Assembly (NCBI RefSeq): GCF_900105595.1
Contig: NZ_LT629784.1
Coordinates: 620,001-684,000 of the forward strand
Length of the DNA: 64,000 nucleotides
From: Stappia sp. ES.058
Lineage (GTDB): Bacteria > Pseudomonadota > Alphaproteobacteria > Rhizobiales > Stappiaceae
Direction: 5' to 3'
The notes below the pieces were generated by a model that was not told the DNA's origin, made no database searches, and worked only from the letters and a program-made list of their open reading frames with translations. A program made the position numbers and the translations under genes. Positions 53,171 to 61,931 of the stretch are shown here, piece after piece; positions within the stretch are counted from its first letter, which is position 1; every line of letters begins with the position of its first letter.

Positions 53171-54384
53171 CGGATCCCAAGACGACCCAACGCAAAGGCC
53201 CGCTGAGCGGAATCAAGGTGCTGGATTTTTCCAGGATCCTGTCAGGGCCGTACGCCAGCATGGTGCTGGCCGACCTCGGTGCGGAGGTCATCAAGGTGGA
53301 GCCGATTGAAGACGGCGACGAGACGCGTAACTTTCCGCCGTTTCAAGGCAAACTCAGCCATTATTATATCGCGCTCAATCGAAGCAAGAAGAGCATTGCC
53401 CTGAACCTCAAGTCCCCCGAAGGCGCGCAGATCGCGCGGGATCTCGCCAAAAAGAGCGACATCGTGCTGGAAAACTTCCGCCCCGGCGTTATGGACCGGC
53501 TGGGATTGGGCTATCAGGCCCTGGCAAGCGAAAACGAGCGCCTGATCTATTGCTCGATCACGGGATTTGGACATGACAGTCCTCTCAGCGACAAACCCGC
53601 CTTCGACATCGTGGCCCAGGCGCTTTCCGGCGTTATGAGCGTGAACTGCGAACCCGGGCAGGCTCCGAACAAGCTGGGCATTCCGCTGGGCGACATGGCC
53701 GGCAGCATTTTTTCGATGTTCGGCCTTCTGGCCGCCTTGCACGAGCGCAACGCCACAGGCAAAGGACGCCATGTGGAAGTCGCGATGCTCGACAGTCTGA
53801 TCGCCTTGCAGGGATATTTGTCCCAGATCTATTTCGTTACCGGCCAAAGCCCGGAGCCGGTCGGCACCCAGCACCCCAGCATCGTGCCGTATGGATCGTT
53901 CCCAACCTCGGACGGTCATGTCATCGTGGCCTGCCTGACCGAGCGGTTCTGGCACAATTTCGCCCGCAGTCTGGACCGTGAGGACCTGATCGAAGATCCA
54001 CGGTTTGCGCTTTACGAGGCGCGACTGGCCAATCGCGACGCGCTGCACCCCATCATTCATGCGCGCATGACCCAAGGAACCACGGCCTATTGGCTTGACC
54101 GGCTTGACTGTTTTGATGTTCCCAGTGCCCCGATCCTCTCTATCGGCGAGGCACTTGAGCAAGATCATGTGGTCAGGCAAGGGCTTGTCGAAACGGTGAC
54201 ACATCCAGAAGTGGGCGATATGAGGCTCGTGCGTGGGCCGATCCGGTTTGACAATGTCGGCCCGGCCAAAGCCTCCCCGCCGGCGATGCTGGGGGAGAAC
54301 ACGGTCGAGGTCCTGTCCAGCCAGTTGGGCATCACCTCGTCCGATATCCAAGAACTGGTCGCCAAGGGTGTGGTGAAACAGTAG
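53167..54384 (+). CDS. CoA-transferase family III (CaiB/BaiF)
   Basis: A 405-residue enzyme. GPLSGIKVLDFSRILSGPYA, VIKVEPIEDGDETR and NRSKKSIALNLKSPEG begin the family pattern. The likely catalytic Asp is in GIPLGDMAGSIFSMFGLLAALHER. Family III enzymes move CoA between acids without ATP. It is a second activation route beside the acyl-CoA synthetase; the acceptor acid is unknown. The frame is open further upstream, but ATG 53167 matches the family start. Confidence 0.9.
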   Translation: MTDPKTTQRKGPLSGIKVLDFSRILSGPYASMVLADLGAEVIKVEPIEDGDETRNFPPFQGKLSHYYIALNRSKKSIALNLKSPEGAQIARDLAKKSDIVLENFRPGVMDRLGLGYQALASENERLIYCSITGFGHDSPLSDKPAFDIVAQALSGVMSVNCEPGQAPNKLGIPLGDMAGSIFSMFGLLAALHERNATGKGRHVEVAMLDSLIALQGYLSQIYFVTGQSPEPVGTQHPSIVPYGSFPTSDGHVIVACLTERFWHNFARSLDREDLIEDPRFALYEARLANRDALHPIIHARMTQGTTAYWLDRLDCFDVPSAPILSIGEALEQDHVVRQGLVETVTHPEVGDMRLVRGPIRFDNVGPAKASPPAMLGENTVEVLSSQLGITSSDIQELVAKGVVKQ

Positions 54385-54429
54385 CCGAAACGGGCATTGC
54401 CAGGAGAAAGCCGGCTGTTGAAGCCGAAC

Positions 54430-55033
54430 AGGAACCGGGCGGTTCGTTTTCGTTTTCGTACGAGGCGGTAGCTGTCACCATTCATCACGAGGATATTGAC
54501 GTGGTGGGTGACGCGGTCCGGCAGCGCGCCGGGCAGACGTTCAGATCCCAGGGTTTTCATCCATTCTTTCAACGGGAAGATTGCTGGTGATCAGGGTCGC
54601 TCCGCGTTCGCAGCGTTGCGAGATCAGCTCGATCAGCAATTCCGCCCAAGTCTTTGACAGCGGTAACGAAGCTCGGCTCGTCGATGATGAGCAGCTTGCA
54701 GGCGGCCATCTGCTTCTGGAAACGGAGCAGACGCCGTTCGTTCCGGGCCTCCATCATCTGATTGACCAGTGCGGCGGCAGTCGTGAAACCGACGGACAAG
54801 CGCTCCTGGCATGCGGCCAGGCCAAGACTGTGGGCGATGTGCGTCTTGCCCGTGCCGCTCGGCCCAAGAGCCATGATGTTCTCGCGGCGCTCGATCCATT
54901 CACAACGGGCCGGTTCAGGCACCTGCATCCTGTTCGGCTTGGGAACGGCGTCGAAGTCGAAGCCGTCGAGGCTTTTGACGACGGGGAATTTCGCCGCTTT
55001 GACGCGGCGTTTGACCTTGCGGCGGTCTCATGT
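54430..55033 (-). pseudogene. istB: Decayed IS21-family istB (transposition helper ATPase)
   Basis: Reading on the minus strand from ~55033, RRKVKRRVKAAKFPVVKSLDGFDFDAVP leads into the AAA+ part RCEWIERRENIMALGPSGTG (Walker A, GKTHIA next) and KLLIIDEPSF (Walker B). The frame is then lost near 54640-54660; the C-terminus continues in another frame as KEWMKTLGSERLPGALPDRV, then HHVNILVMNGDSYRL. A stop codon lies directly before the first residues and no istA is present. This is a truncated, frameshifted remnant of an IS21 element at the edge of the catabolic block. Exact ends are approximate. Confidence 0.8.
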
Positions 55034-55294
55034 GTCGCTTGCACGGATCCCGGACCCGCGCGTGTCGCCGATTGGATCCTGCGACATGCGTCATGTCCGC
55101 CGAAAACGGTCGCGTGACTTGCTACATGACTGCCCGCGCTCCACAATCGCCGCCGGAATCAAAGGGCCGTCCGCGCAGCGGCGTATCCTGACCTCGGGGG
55201 CAGCGAGAGCGTTTGGACAACGATCTGCGCGCGTGCCAGAACAGGCTTGCGCTCTTTGAGGTCGCGGCGGCATTTTCTTGAAAAGGACAAACGC

Positions 55295-56251
55295 ATGGGC
55301 GTGAAAACAGCAGTGATCGGCCTTGGCATCATGGGCCAGCGCATGCTGGAGCACATGGGCCGTCACGCAGGCTACGATGTCGTTGCGCTCTGGGATCCGA
55401 GCCGTGAGGCCTGTGCCGCGGCGGCGAAGCTGGCGCCGGGCGCGACCGTGACCGACGGTCCCGACGCGGCCATCGCGGCGGCGGATCTCGTCTATCTCGC
55501 TTGCCCGCCGGAGCCGCGCAAGACCTATGCGCTGGCCGCGGCAGGCGCCGGCAAGGCGGTGTTTCTGGAAAAGCCGCTCGGCGTCGATGTCGCGGAGAGC
55601 GAGGATCTGGTGGCCCGGCTGGAAGCTTCCGGCGTGCCGGCGGCGGTCAATTTTACCCAGGCCGCCGGCGCGGCTTTAACCGACGTGTCGCGTGCGGCGA
55701 AGGCCGGCGAGATGGGGGATCTCGTCGGTGTCGATGTTGTCCTCACCTATCCCGCCTGGCCGCGCGCCTGGCAGGTGGCTGCGGACTGGCTGCGGTTTCG
55801 CGCCGAGGGCGGGATGACGCGCGAGGTGCTCTCGCACTTCCTGTTCTTCACAAGCCGCGTCCTGGGGCCGCTGGAGGTTGTCTGGGCCAAGCCTAGCTAC
55901 CCGCAGGATCCGGCGCTTTGCGAAACGCAGCTGCTCGCGCGTCTGGAGACGGCGGAGGGTCTGCCGGTCTCCATCCTGGCGAGCGTCGGCGGCGCGCAGC
56001 CCGACCGTCAGGAGTTCACAGTCAAGGGCACCAAGACGAGCCGGCGGATCACGGATTTCTACGTCGATGCCCGTTCCGATGGCGGAGAGTTTGTGGAGGT
56101 GCGTGAGCGCCCCGCCGATCCGCGCGCCGCGAGCCTCAAGGCGCAGCTCGACGATCTCCTGCTGCTGATCGACGGCAAGCCCAACCGCCTCGCCACACCC
56201 GCCGAGGCGCTTGCCGTGCAGAAGCTGGTGGAGACGATGCTGGCATCGTGA
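55295..56251 (+). CDS. Gfo/Idh/MocA-family NAD(P)-dependent oxidoreductase
   Basis: A 318-residue oxidoreductase. The Rossmann fold begins VKTAVIGLGIMGQRMLEHM. The EKP motif is in AVFLEKPLGVDVAE, whose lysine is catalytic in the family. It oxidises a sugar, inositol or other polyol-like hydroxyl group. It is convergent with the aldehyde dehydrogenase gene and may belong to the same degradation function. The ATG at 55295 with AAAAGGAC is chosen over 55247. Confidence 0.85.
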   Translation: MGVKTAVIGLGIMGQRMLEHMGRHAGYDVVALWDPSREACAAAAKLAPGATVTDGPDAAIAAADLVYLACPPEPRKTYALAAAGAGKAVFLEKPLGVDVAESEDLVARLEASGVPAAVNFTQAAGAALTDVSRAAKAGEMGDLVGVDVVLTYPAWPRAWQVAADWLRFRAEGGMTREVLSHFLFFTSRVLGPLEVVWAKPSYPQDPALCETQLLARLETAEGLPVSILASVGGAQPDRQEFTVKGTKTSRRITDFYVDARSDGGEFVEVRERPADPRAASLKAQLDDLLLLIDGKPNRLATPAEALAVQKLVETMLAS

Positions 56252-56266
56252 GCGCGATCGGCAAAC

Positions 56267-56296
56267 CGGGAGGGCAGGTCGGAGCCTGCCGTCCCG
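56267..56296. terminator. Hairpin between convergent genes, probable bidirectional terminator
   Basis: CGGGAGGGCAGG (56267-56278) pairs with CCTGCCGTCCCG (56285-56296) with one mismatch and a 6-base loop, between the convergent oxidoreductase and aldehyde dehydrogenase genes. The tails are AAAA on the plus side and GGTTTG on the minus side. Confidence 0.55.
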
Positions 56297-56306
56297 AAAA
56301 CCGCCG

Positions 56307-57815
56307 TCAGGCGATGCGGGCGGCAACGCTCTTGGTCTTGCAGTAGCTCTTGAGGCCCTCAAGCCCCTTCTCGCGACCGAAGCCGGACTTCTTGTTGCCG
56401 CCGAAAGGCACCTCGATGCCGCCGGCGAAATACTCGTTGATGAAGACCTGTCCGGCGTCGATGCGCCGCGCCAGCCGGTGCGCGGTGCCCAGATCCTTGG
56501 TGTAGACGCCGGCGACAAGGCCGTACTGGGTGTCGTTGGCAAGCGCCAGCGCATGGTCCGCGTCCTCCGCGCCCTGGACGGCGAGAACGGGGCCGAACAC
56601 CTCTTCCTGCACGATCTCGTCGCGCGCGGAGAGATTGGCAACGATTGTCGGCTCGTAGAACCAGCCCTTGCCGGTTTCCGGATCGCTGGCTGCGTTGCCG
56701 CCGGCCACGATCTCGGCGCCGGTCTGGCGTGCGCGGGCCACGAAGCCCGAGATCTTGTCGAGCTGTTCGGCGGAATTGACCGGCCCGACATCCGCGCCGC
56801 GCAGGCCGTGGCCGAGGGTCAGAGCCTTTGCGCGTTCGGCAAGTGCTGCAAGGAACTCGTCCTGGATCGAACGCTCGACGATCAACCGTGACCCGGCCGA
56901 GCAGATCTGCCCCGCGTTTTCGTAGATCGCGCCGAGAACGCCGGAAAGTGCCTGCTCGCGGTCGCAATCCTTCAGCACGACCACCGGCGACTTGCCGCCA
57001 AGTTCGAGCACGACGCGGGTGATGTCGTCGGCGGCGGCCTTCATCACCTTGCGGCCGGTGGCGACGGAGCCGGTGAAGGTGATGTGGTCGATGCCGGCGT
57101 GTTGCGTCAGCGGCGCGCCGACCTCCGCGCCGGTTCCGGTGACGACGTTGCACACGCCGTCCGGCAACCCGGCCTTCGACAGGAGTTCGGCCAGCATCAG
57201 GGCCGTGAAGGGGGTCTGCTCGGCCGGTTTCGCGACGATGGCGCAGCCGGCGGCAAGCGCTGGCGCGAAACCGCGCGCGGCCGTGGAGATCGGGAAGTTC
57301 CACGGGATGATATGGGCGGTCACGCCAATGGGCTCGTGGAGGGAATAGGCGAGATAGTCGGGGCCGAGCGGGAAGCTTGCGCCTTCCAGCTTGTCGCAGG
57401 CGCCGGCGTAATATTCGAACGTCCGGGCCGCACCGCGCACATCGCCGCGCGCCTCGGAAATCGGCTTGCCGCTGTCGAGCGTTTCCGCGACCGCAAGCCT
57501 TTCGAGGTTTGTCAGGATGAGCTGCGCGGCGCGCATGAGGATGCGGGCGCGCTCGACCGGGAGCGTGTCGCGCCACACGGCCTCGAAAGCGCGGCGGGCG
57601 CTGGTCACCGCATCGTGGACATCGTCCGCGGTTCCGGCCACGAACTCGGCAAAGGCCTCGGCACGGCCCGGATCGAAGCTTTCCATGCGCCGGTTGTGCG
57701 CCGGGCGAACGAAGCCGCCGCCGATGAAATGGCCGTCCGGCAGTCCGGCAAGCGTTCCTGTGCGAAGAGCGTGCGCGACGAGATCGGCTTCGGCTGTCTG
57801 GCTGGAAATGTTCAT
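56307..57815 (-). CDS. NAD(P)-dependent aldehyde dehydrogenase
   Basis: A 502-residue [12 protein letters not shown] (cofactor-binding entrance), [24 protein letters not shown] (catalytic Glu) and [12 protein letters not shown] (nucleophilic Cys) are intact, as is [11 protein letters not shown]. It oxidises an aldehyde to an acid and resembles betaine/gamma-aminobutyraldehyde-type enzymes, which fits the polyamine-like transporter nearby. The start overlaps the enolase-superfamily stop by ATGA, so the two are coupled. Confidence 0.92.
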   Translation of the reverse strand: MNISSQTAEADLVAHALRTGTLAGLPDGHFIGGGFVRPAHNRRMESFDPGRAEAFAEFVAGTADDVHDAVTSARRAFEAVWRDTLPVERARILMRAAQLILTNLERLAVAETLDSGKPISEARGDVRGAARTFEYYAGACDKLEGASFPLGPDYLAYSLHEPIGVTAHIIPWNFPISTAARGFAPALAAGCAIVAKPAEQTPFTALMLAELLSKAGLPDGVCNVVTGTGAEVGAPLTQHAGIDHITFTGSVATGRKVMKAAADDITRVVLELGGKSPVVVLKDCDREQALSGVLGAIYENAGQICSAGSRLIVERSIQDEFLAALAERAKALTLGHGLRGADVGPVNSAEQLDKISGFVARARQTGAEIVAGGNAASDPETGKGWFYEPTIVANLSARDEIVQEEVFGPVLAVQGAEDADHALALANDTQYGLVAGVYTKDLGTAHRLARRIDAGQVFINEYFAGGIEVPFGGNKKSGFGREKGLEGLKSYCKTKSVAARIA

Positions 57816-58924
57816 GCGTGTGTGTCCTGCGTGCTGATCTTGTAGGTCGATTTCGCAAGCCACTCGGGATTGACCTCGACACCCCATCCGGGCGCATCGG
57901 TCACCGTGGCGTGGCCATCATCGATCGTGTAGGGCGAGGAGGCGAAAAGCCCCTCCTGCCAGGGGTAGTAATCCGCGCCCTCGATGGAAAACTCGAGATA
58001 TTTGCCGGCGTTCGGGATCGCGCGCAGCAAATGCATGGTGAAGAGCGTGACCATCGACATGTTGGCCGCATGGGGCGTGCAGGGAAGGCCGGCGTCTTCG
58101 GCCATCTTTGCCACCTGCAGGGTGCGGACCATGCCGCCAAGGTAGCAGATGTCCGGCTGGATGACATCGACGATCCGCCCATCGATCATGCGTTTCCAGT
58201 CCACCAGCGAACAGTCCTGCTCACCGCCGGTGACGTCGATATCGAGCGCATCGCTCACCTGTTTCGTCTGGTCGTAGTGCCAGTAGGGGCAGGGTTCCTC
58301 GTAATGCGAAATGCCGTTGTCCTGCAGGAACCGACCCATCTCGATCGCCTTTTTCGGCGCATAGCAGGAGTTGGCGTCGACCAGAAGCGCCGTGTCGTCG
58401 CCGAAGGCCGCGCGCATGGTCGGCACGATGTCCTCGGTGCGGCCGGGCCATTCGTCCCGGTCGCGGCCGCATTCGGCGCCGATGCGGAACTTGAAGGCGG
58501 TGAAGCCGTGGCGGTCCTGAAGGCGCTTCAGGCGTTCCGCCTCGTCCCTCGGCGTGATGTCGCGCTTCATCGAGGACCCGTAGGCGCGCACCCGGCCCGG
58601 CGTTCCGCCAAGAAGTTCACAGACCGGCTTTTCTTCCAGGCGTCCGCGCAGGTCGAACAGCGCGGTGTCGAGCCCGCCCATGGCGCGGCGAAGATAGGCC
58701 CCGGGGAATTTGTGCTCACGGTCGGGGATGATGTCCATCAAATGGGCGATGTCGAAGGCATTCTGTCCGAGCGCATAGGGTGCGACTTGCCGATGCAGCA
58801 CTTCGGCGGTGATATCGGCGAAATAGGGTGCAACCTGTCCCCAGCCTTGTGCGCCGTCCTCTGCGGTGACCCGCACGAAACAGACGAACTGCGTCGTGAA
58901 GGTCTCGATTGCCCTGATTTTCAT
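57812..58924 (-). CDS. Enolase-superfamily (mandelate racemase/muconate lactonizing-like) enzyme
   Basis: A 370-residue barrel enzyme. The general-base region is [11 protein letters not shown]. Metal ligands lie in [12 protein letters not shown] (Asp), [10 protein letters not shown] (Glu) and VTGGEQDC (Glu). HAANMSMV is near the end of the barrel. Family members are acid-sugar dehydratases, racemases or cycloisomerases; the present motifs do not fix the substrate. It is the first gene of the pair with the aldehyde dehydrogenase. ATG 58924 (MKIRAIETF) is preferred over 58942. Confidence 0.87.
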   Translation of the reverse strand: MKIRAIETFTTQFVCFVRVTAEDGAQGWGQVAPYFADITAEVLHRQVAPYALGQNAFDIAHLMDIIPDREHKFPGAYLRRAMGGLDTALFDLRGRLEEKPVCELLGGTPGRVRAYGSSMKRDITPRDEAERLKRLQDRHGFTAFKFRIGAECGRDRDEWPGRTEDIVPTMRAAFGDDTALLVDANSCYAPKKAIEMGRFLQDNGISHYEEPCPYWHYDQTKQVSDALDIDVTGGEQDCSLVDWKRMIDGRIVDVIQPDICYLGGMVRTLQVAKMAEDAGLPCTPHAANMSMVTLFTMHLLRAIPNAGKYLEFSIEGADYYPWQEGLFASSPYTIDDGHATVTDAPGWGVEVNPEWLAKSTYKISTQDTHA

Positions 58925-58994
58925 CGAAGTCACATTCCTCATGCGCGGCCGCCTTGGCGGCCACGGGTCAAACCGTTTCGGTCAACCTAGTCGG

Positions 58995-59003
58995 AATTGG
59001 ACT
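58995..59003 (+). repeat. AATTGGACT element, copy 1 (candidate MocR operator)
   Basis: AATTGGACT lies in the divergent spacer between the enolase-superfamily gene (71 bases from its start) and the MocR-type gene (60 bases from its start). The same nine bases recur at 60543-60551, and the eight-base core ATTGGACT recurs inverted at 60582-60589, next to the polyamine-type transporter. Confidence 0.5.
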
Positions 59004-59062
59004 TGAATTAAGGTCCGTTTTGCGGAAATTTCCATACCAATGCAGACGGTCGGAAGGGCAGC

Positions 59063-60553
59063 ATGAAGCGACACGCCGGAATGATGCTGTCCTCGATCCG
59101 GATCGACAAGACGTCGGACCGGCGCATTTCCGTGCAGCTCTACATGGCCTTGCGCGAGCTTCTCCTGTCGGGCGGACTTGCGCCGGGGGACCGGTTGCCG
59201 GCGACGCGTACGCTGGCGCAGGAGGTCGGCGTGTCGCGCACGACGGTGATCGATGCGGTCGATCGCCTTGTGTCCGAGGGGCTGCTGGAGGCGCGGGTCG
59301 GTGCGGGAACCTTTGTGAGCGATGCGCTCAAGGTGCCGGATGCCTCCGCGAACGGAAACAGCGGGCCGGAGGGGCGTTTCGCGCGGCCGCGCCTGTCGCG
59401 TTCCGCAATCCATGCCGCACCGGAATTCGCGCCGCGCAGCCGGCTGCCGCACAAGTCGCTGGCTTTCGCCACGGCGCTTCCGGCGCTCGACGCCTTTCCC
59501 ATGGCGCAATGGGCCCGGCTTTCGGCCCGGCACTGGCGCGGCGAACGCGATCACGTCACCGGTTACGGGGAACCTTTCGGTTATCCGCGTCTGCGCGCCG
59601 CCATTGCCCGGCAGCTCAACGCGTCGCGCGGGATCACCTGCGATCCCGATCAGGTCTTCATCGTCAACGGCGCGCAGCAGGGCTTTTCGCTGATCAGCGC
59701 GATGCTGGTCAATCCGGGCGAGACGGTGTGGTTCGAGAACCCCGGCGCGATCGGCGCGCGCAATGCCTTTGTCGCCAATGGCGCCAAGCTTGCGCCCATC
59801 GGCGTCGACGAGGACGGCTTGTGCGTCGAGGAAGGACTGGAGCGCGCGCCGCATTTCCGGCTCGCCTTCGTGACGCCGTCGCACCAGCAGCCGCTCGGCC
59901 ACGTCATGAGCCTGGAGCGCCGGCTGGCGCTGCTCCAGGCGGCCAACGACGCCGATGCGATGATCGTCGAGGACGATTATGACGGCGAGTTCTATTACGG
60001 CGACCAGCCGCCGCCGACCCTCAAGAGCATCGATACCCAAGGCCGGGTGATTTATGTCGGAACGTTTTCCAAGTCGCTGTTTCCAAGCCTCAGGCTGGGG
60101 TTTGTGCTGGCGCCGCGCGGCCTGGTGTCCGCCTGCGAGCGCATCTGGGAGGCCTGGCTGAGCGGCGCTCCCACTGTGACCCAGGCGATTGTCGCCGATT
60201 TCATGGACGAGGGCCTGTTCGCCACGCATATCCGGACCATGCGCCAGCTCTACAAGACCCGGCACGATGCGCTGATCGATGCGGCCGCATCCTTGCGCGG
60301 GCGCATCGACCTGCAATCGACGGGAAGCGGGTTTCATGCCGTAGGGTTTCTGTCGGATGACTTGACGGAAGCCGGGATCGTGTCGAAGCTGCGCGCGGAA
60401 AATGTCGTCATCTCTTCGCTGGGCCGCTATGCTCTCTCGCCGCTCCCGCAACAGGGGGTGGTTCTCGGATTTGGCAGCGTGACACCGGAGGAAATCCGAA
60501 AGGGCATTGCGGTCGTCCGCAAGATTGTTTCGCCGCAGGGCAAATTGGACTGA
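59063..60553 (+). CDS. MocR/PdxR-type GntR-aminotransferase fusion regulator
   Basis: A 496-residue regulator. The N-terminal GntR winged helix is RISVQLYMALRELLLSGGLAPGDRLPATRTLAQEVGVSRTTV. A fold-type I aminotransferase-like domain follows, with VNGAQQGFSLISAML, VEDDYDGEFYY (PLP aspartate) and GTFSKSLFPSLRLGF (PLP lysine). Such proteins sense PLP or a PLP-amino acid adduct (PdxR, GabR, TauR). Here it is divergent from the ALDH pair and upstream of the transporter, so it may be a GabR- or polyamine-type regulator rather than PdxR. AAGGGC precedes the ATG. Confidence 0.92.
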   Translation: MKRHAGMMLSSIRIDKTSDRRISVQLYMALRELLLSGGLAPGDRLPATRTLAQEVGVSRTTVIDAVDRLVSEGLLEARVGAGTFVSDALKVPDASANGNSGPEGRFARPRLSRSAIHAAPEFAPRSRLPHKSLAFATALPALDAFPMAQWARLSARHWRGERDHVTGYGEPFGYPRLRAAIARQLNASRGITCDPDQVFIVNGAQQGFSLISAMLVNPGETVWFENPGAIGARNAFVANGAKLAPIGVDEDGLCVEEGLERAPHFRLAFVTPSHQQPLGHVMSLERRLALLQAANDADAMIVEDDYDGEFYYGDQPPPTLKSIDTQGRVIYVGTFSKSLFPSLRLGFVLAPRGLVSACERIWEAWLSGAPTVTQAIVADFMDEGLFATHIRTMRQLYKTRHDALIDAAASLRGRIDLQSTGSGFHAVGFLSDDLTEAGIVSKLRAENVVISSLGRYALSPLPQQGVVLGFGSVTPEEIRKGIAVVRKIVSPQGKLD

Positions 60554-60589
60554 CACAATATCGGGAATGGATATATTTTGCAGTCCAAT
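60543..60589. repeat. ATTGGACT elements 2 and 3, inverted pair upstream of transporter
   Basis: ATTGGACTG (60544-60552) and its exact inverse CAGTCCAAT (60581-60589) stand 28 bases apart, spanning the MocR stop codon and ending 80 bases before the binding-protein gene. With the copy at 58995-59003 this makes three copies of an eight-base core on both sides of the regulator gene. MocR proteins often bind paired short repeats, so these are operator candidates. Confidence 0.55.
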
Positions 60590-60669
60590 CGGGACTTAGA
60601 ATTTTTCACGATACTGTCATGTCGCTCATGTCATTTCGATCGTGTTGACTGCGTTATAGGGAGGTACTG

Positions 60670-61746
60670 ATGCGCACCAAGACAACCATCGCCAGCTTGC
60701 TGGCCGCGACCATGCTGGTCGCCGCCGGCACCGCACAGGCGGAAACCTTGCGGATTCTGACCTGGGGTTCCTACGCGCCCGAGGAACTGGTTCAGAAGTT
60801 CGAAGAGGAATATCCCGACATCGACGTCGAGGTGACCTTCTCCAACAATGAAGAGATGATCGCCAAGCTGCGCGCCACCGGCGGTGCCGGGTTCGATCTT
60901 GCCCAGCCGAGCCATGACCGCATCTATGCGGCCCAGCTCGAATACGACATCTACAAGCCGCTCGACCTGTCGAAGATCGACACCGACGTGATGCAGCCCT
61001 CGCTGCTCGACGGCGTGAAGGCCAACACCACGATCGACGGCGAAGTCTATGCCGTGCCGCATCAGTGGGGCACCTCCGGCCTGATGGCCGACGTGACCAA
61101 GGCCCCCGACTTCGCCGGCTGGGACGATCTTTGCGATCCGGCCTACAAGGGCAAGACCTCGATGCGCCTGAAGCGCACGATCCTGCTCGGCACGGCCTTC
61201 GCCATGGGCGAGGATCCCTTCGCGGCCTATTCGGATCTCGACAAGTATCAGCAGATCCTCGACAAGGTCGCCGACACGCTGATCGAGTGCAAGGCGAACA
61301 TCAAGGCCTACTGGAAGGGCGGCGACGACCTTTCGGCAATGATGCTTTCCGGCGAGATCGTGGCGTCCGAGACCTGGGATTCCACCGCCTACAAGCTGTT
61401 CGACCAGAACAAGAACATCGTCTTCATTCCGCCGGAGACGGGTGCGCTTGCCTGGATCGACACCTTCACGATCCCGCGCAAGGGCGAGGCCGACGATGCC
61501 GCCTACAAGTGGATCAACTTCGTGCTGCGTCCGGAAAACGTGACGATCATGTCCGCCAGCACCGGCGCCATCGCCTCGGTGAAGGGTGCGAAGGATCTTC
61601 TGCCGGAAGACAAGAAGGCGGCCGTGAATGCCTCCTTCACCGACGCGGACATCGACAACCTGAAGTTCTTCGCCAACATTCCTCCCGGTGTGGAGGACAT
61701 GGAAGGCAAGACGCTTGAGAAGATCAAGGCGGCAACCGGCGGCTGA
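60670..61746 (+). CDS. Polyamine-type ABC transporter substrate-binding protein (PotD-like)
   Basis: A 358-residue exported protein. The signal peptide KTTIASLLAATMLVAAGTAQA is followed by ETLRILTWGSYAPEELVQKF, the PotD-type beginning. YAVPHQWGTSGLMAD and ASETWDSTAYKLFDQN are ligand-site stretches. Acidic residues for amine binding (E, D) are present, but the exact ligand (putrescine, spermidine or another cation) is not readable. GGGAGG precedes the ATG at 60670. It heads the transporter operon. Confidence 0.9.
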   Translation: MRTKTTIASLLAATMLVAAGTAQAETLRILTWGSYAPEELVQKFEEEYPDIDVEVTFSNNEEMIAKLRATGGAGFDLAQPSHDRIYAAQLEYDIYKPLDLSKIDTDVMQPSLLDGVKANTTIDGEVYAVPHQWGTSGLMADVTKAPDFAGWDDLCDPAYKGKTSMRLKRTILLGTAFAMGEDPFAAYSDLDKYQQILDKVADTLIECKANIKAYWKGGDDLSAMMLSGEIVASETWDSTAYKLFDQNKNIVFIPPETGALAWIDTFTIPRKGEADDAAYKWINFVLRPENVTIMSASTGAIASVKGAKDLLPEDKKAAVNASFTDADIDNLKFFANIPPGVEDMEGKTLEKIKAATGG

Positions 61747-61775
61747 TTGCCGCCTCGGACCGACCCTGACCTTGC

Positions 61776-61805
61776 GGGGCGCGTGTGCTTTAGTGCATGC
61801 GCCCC
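61776..61805 (+). terminator. Hairpin between binding-protein and ATPase genes
   Basis: GGGGCGC at 61776 onward pairs with GCGCCCC-like sequence ending 61805; the 13-base arms match imperfectly with G-U pairs around TTTA. It lies 30 bases after the binding-protein stop. Such hairpins commonly stabilise the binding-protein message or attenuate transcription to the ATPase and permeases. Confidence 0.45.
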
Positions 61806-61931
61806 GGCCAGGTTTATGGCCTCAACAGGGTGAAGTCTCCGATCCGCGTTCGGAACGTGAGGCTCCTCGACGGCGCAGGCGCATTGTTGTCCGGCGCTGT
61901 TTGTCTGCATGTATTCCAGTTGGCGTAATTC

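Noticed and set aside
55034..55294. Possible transposase or IS end downstream of the istB relic
   Set aside because: No frame matches istA or another transposase, and I found no convincing terminal inverted repeat; treated as unassigned spacer.
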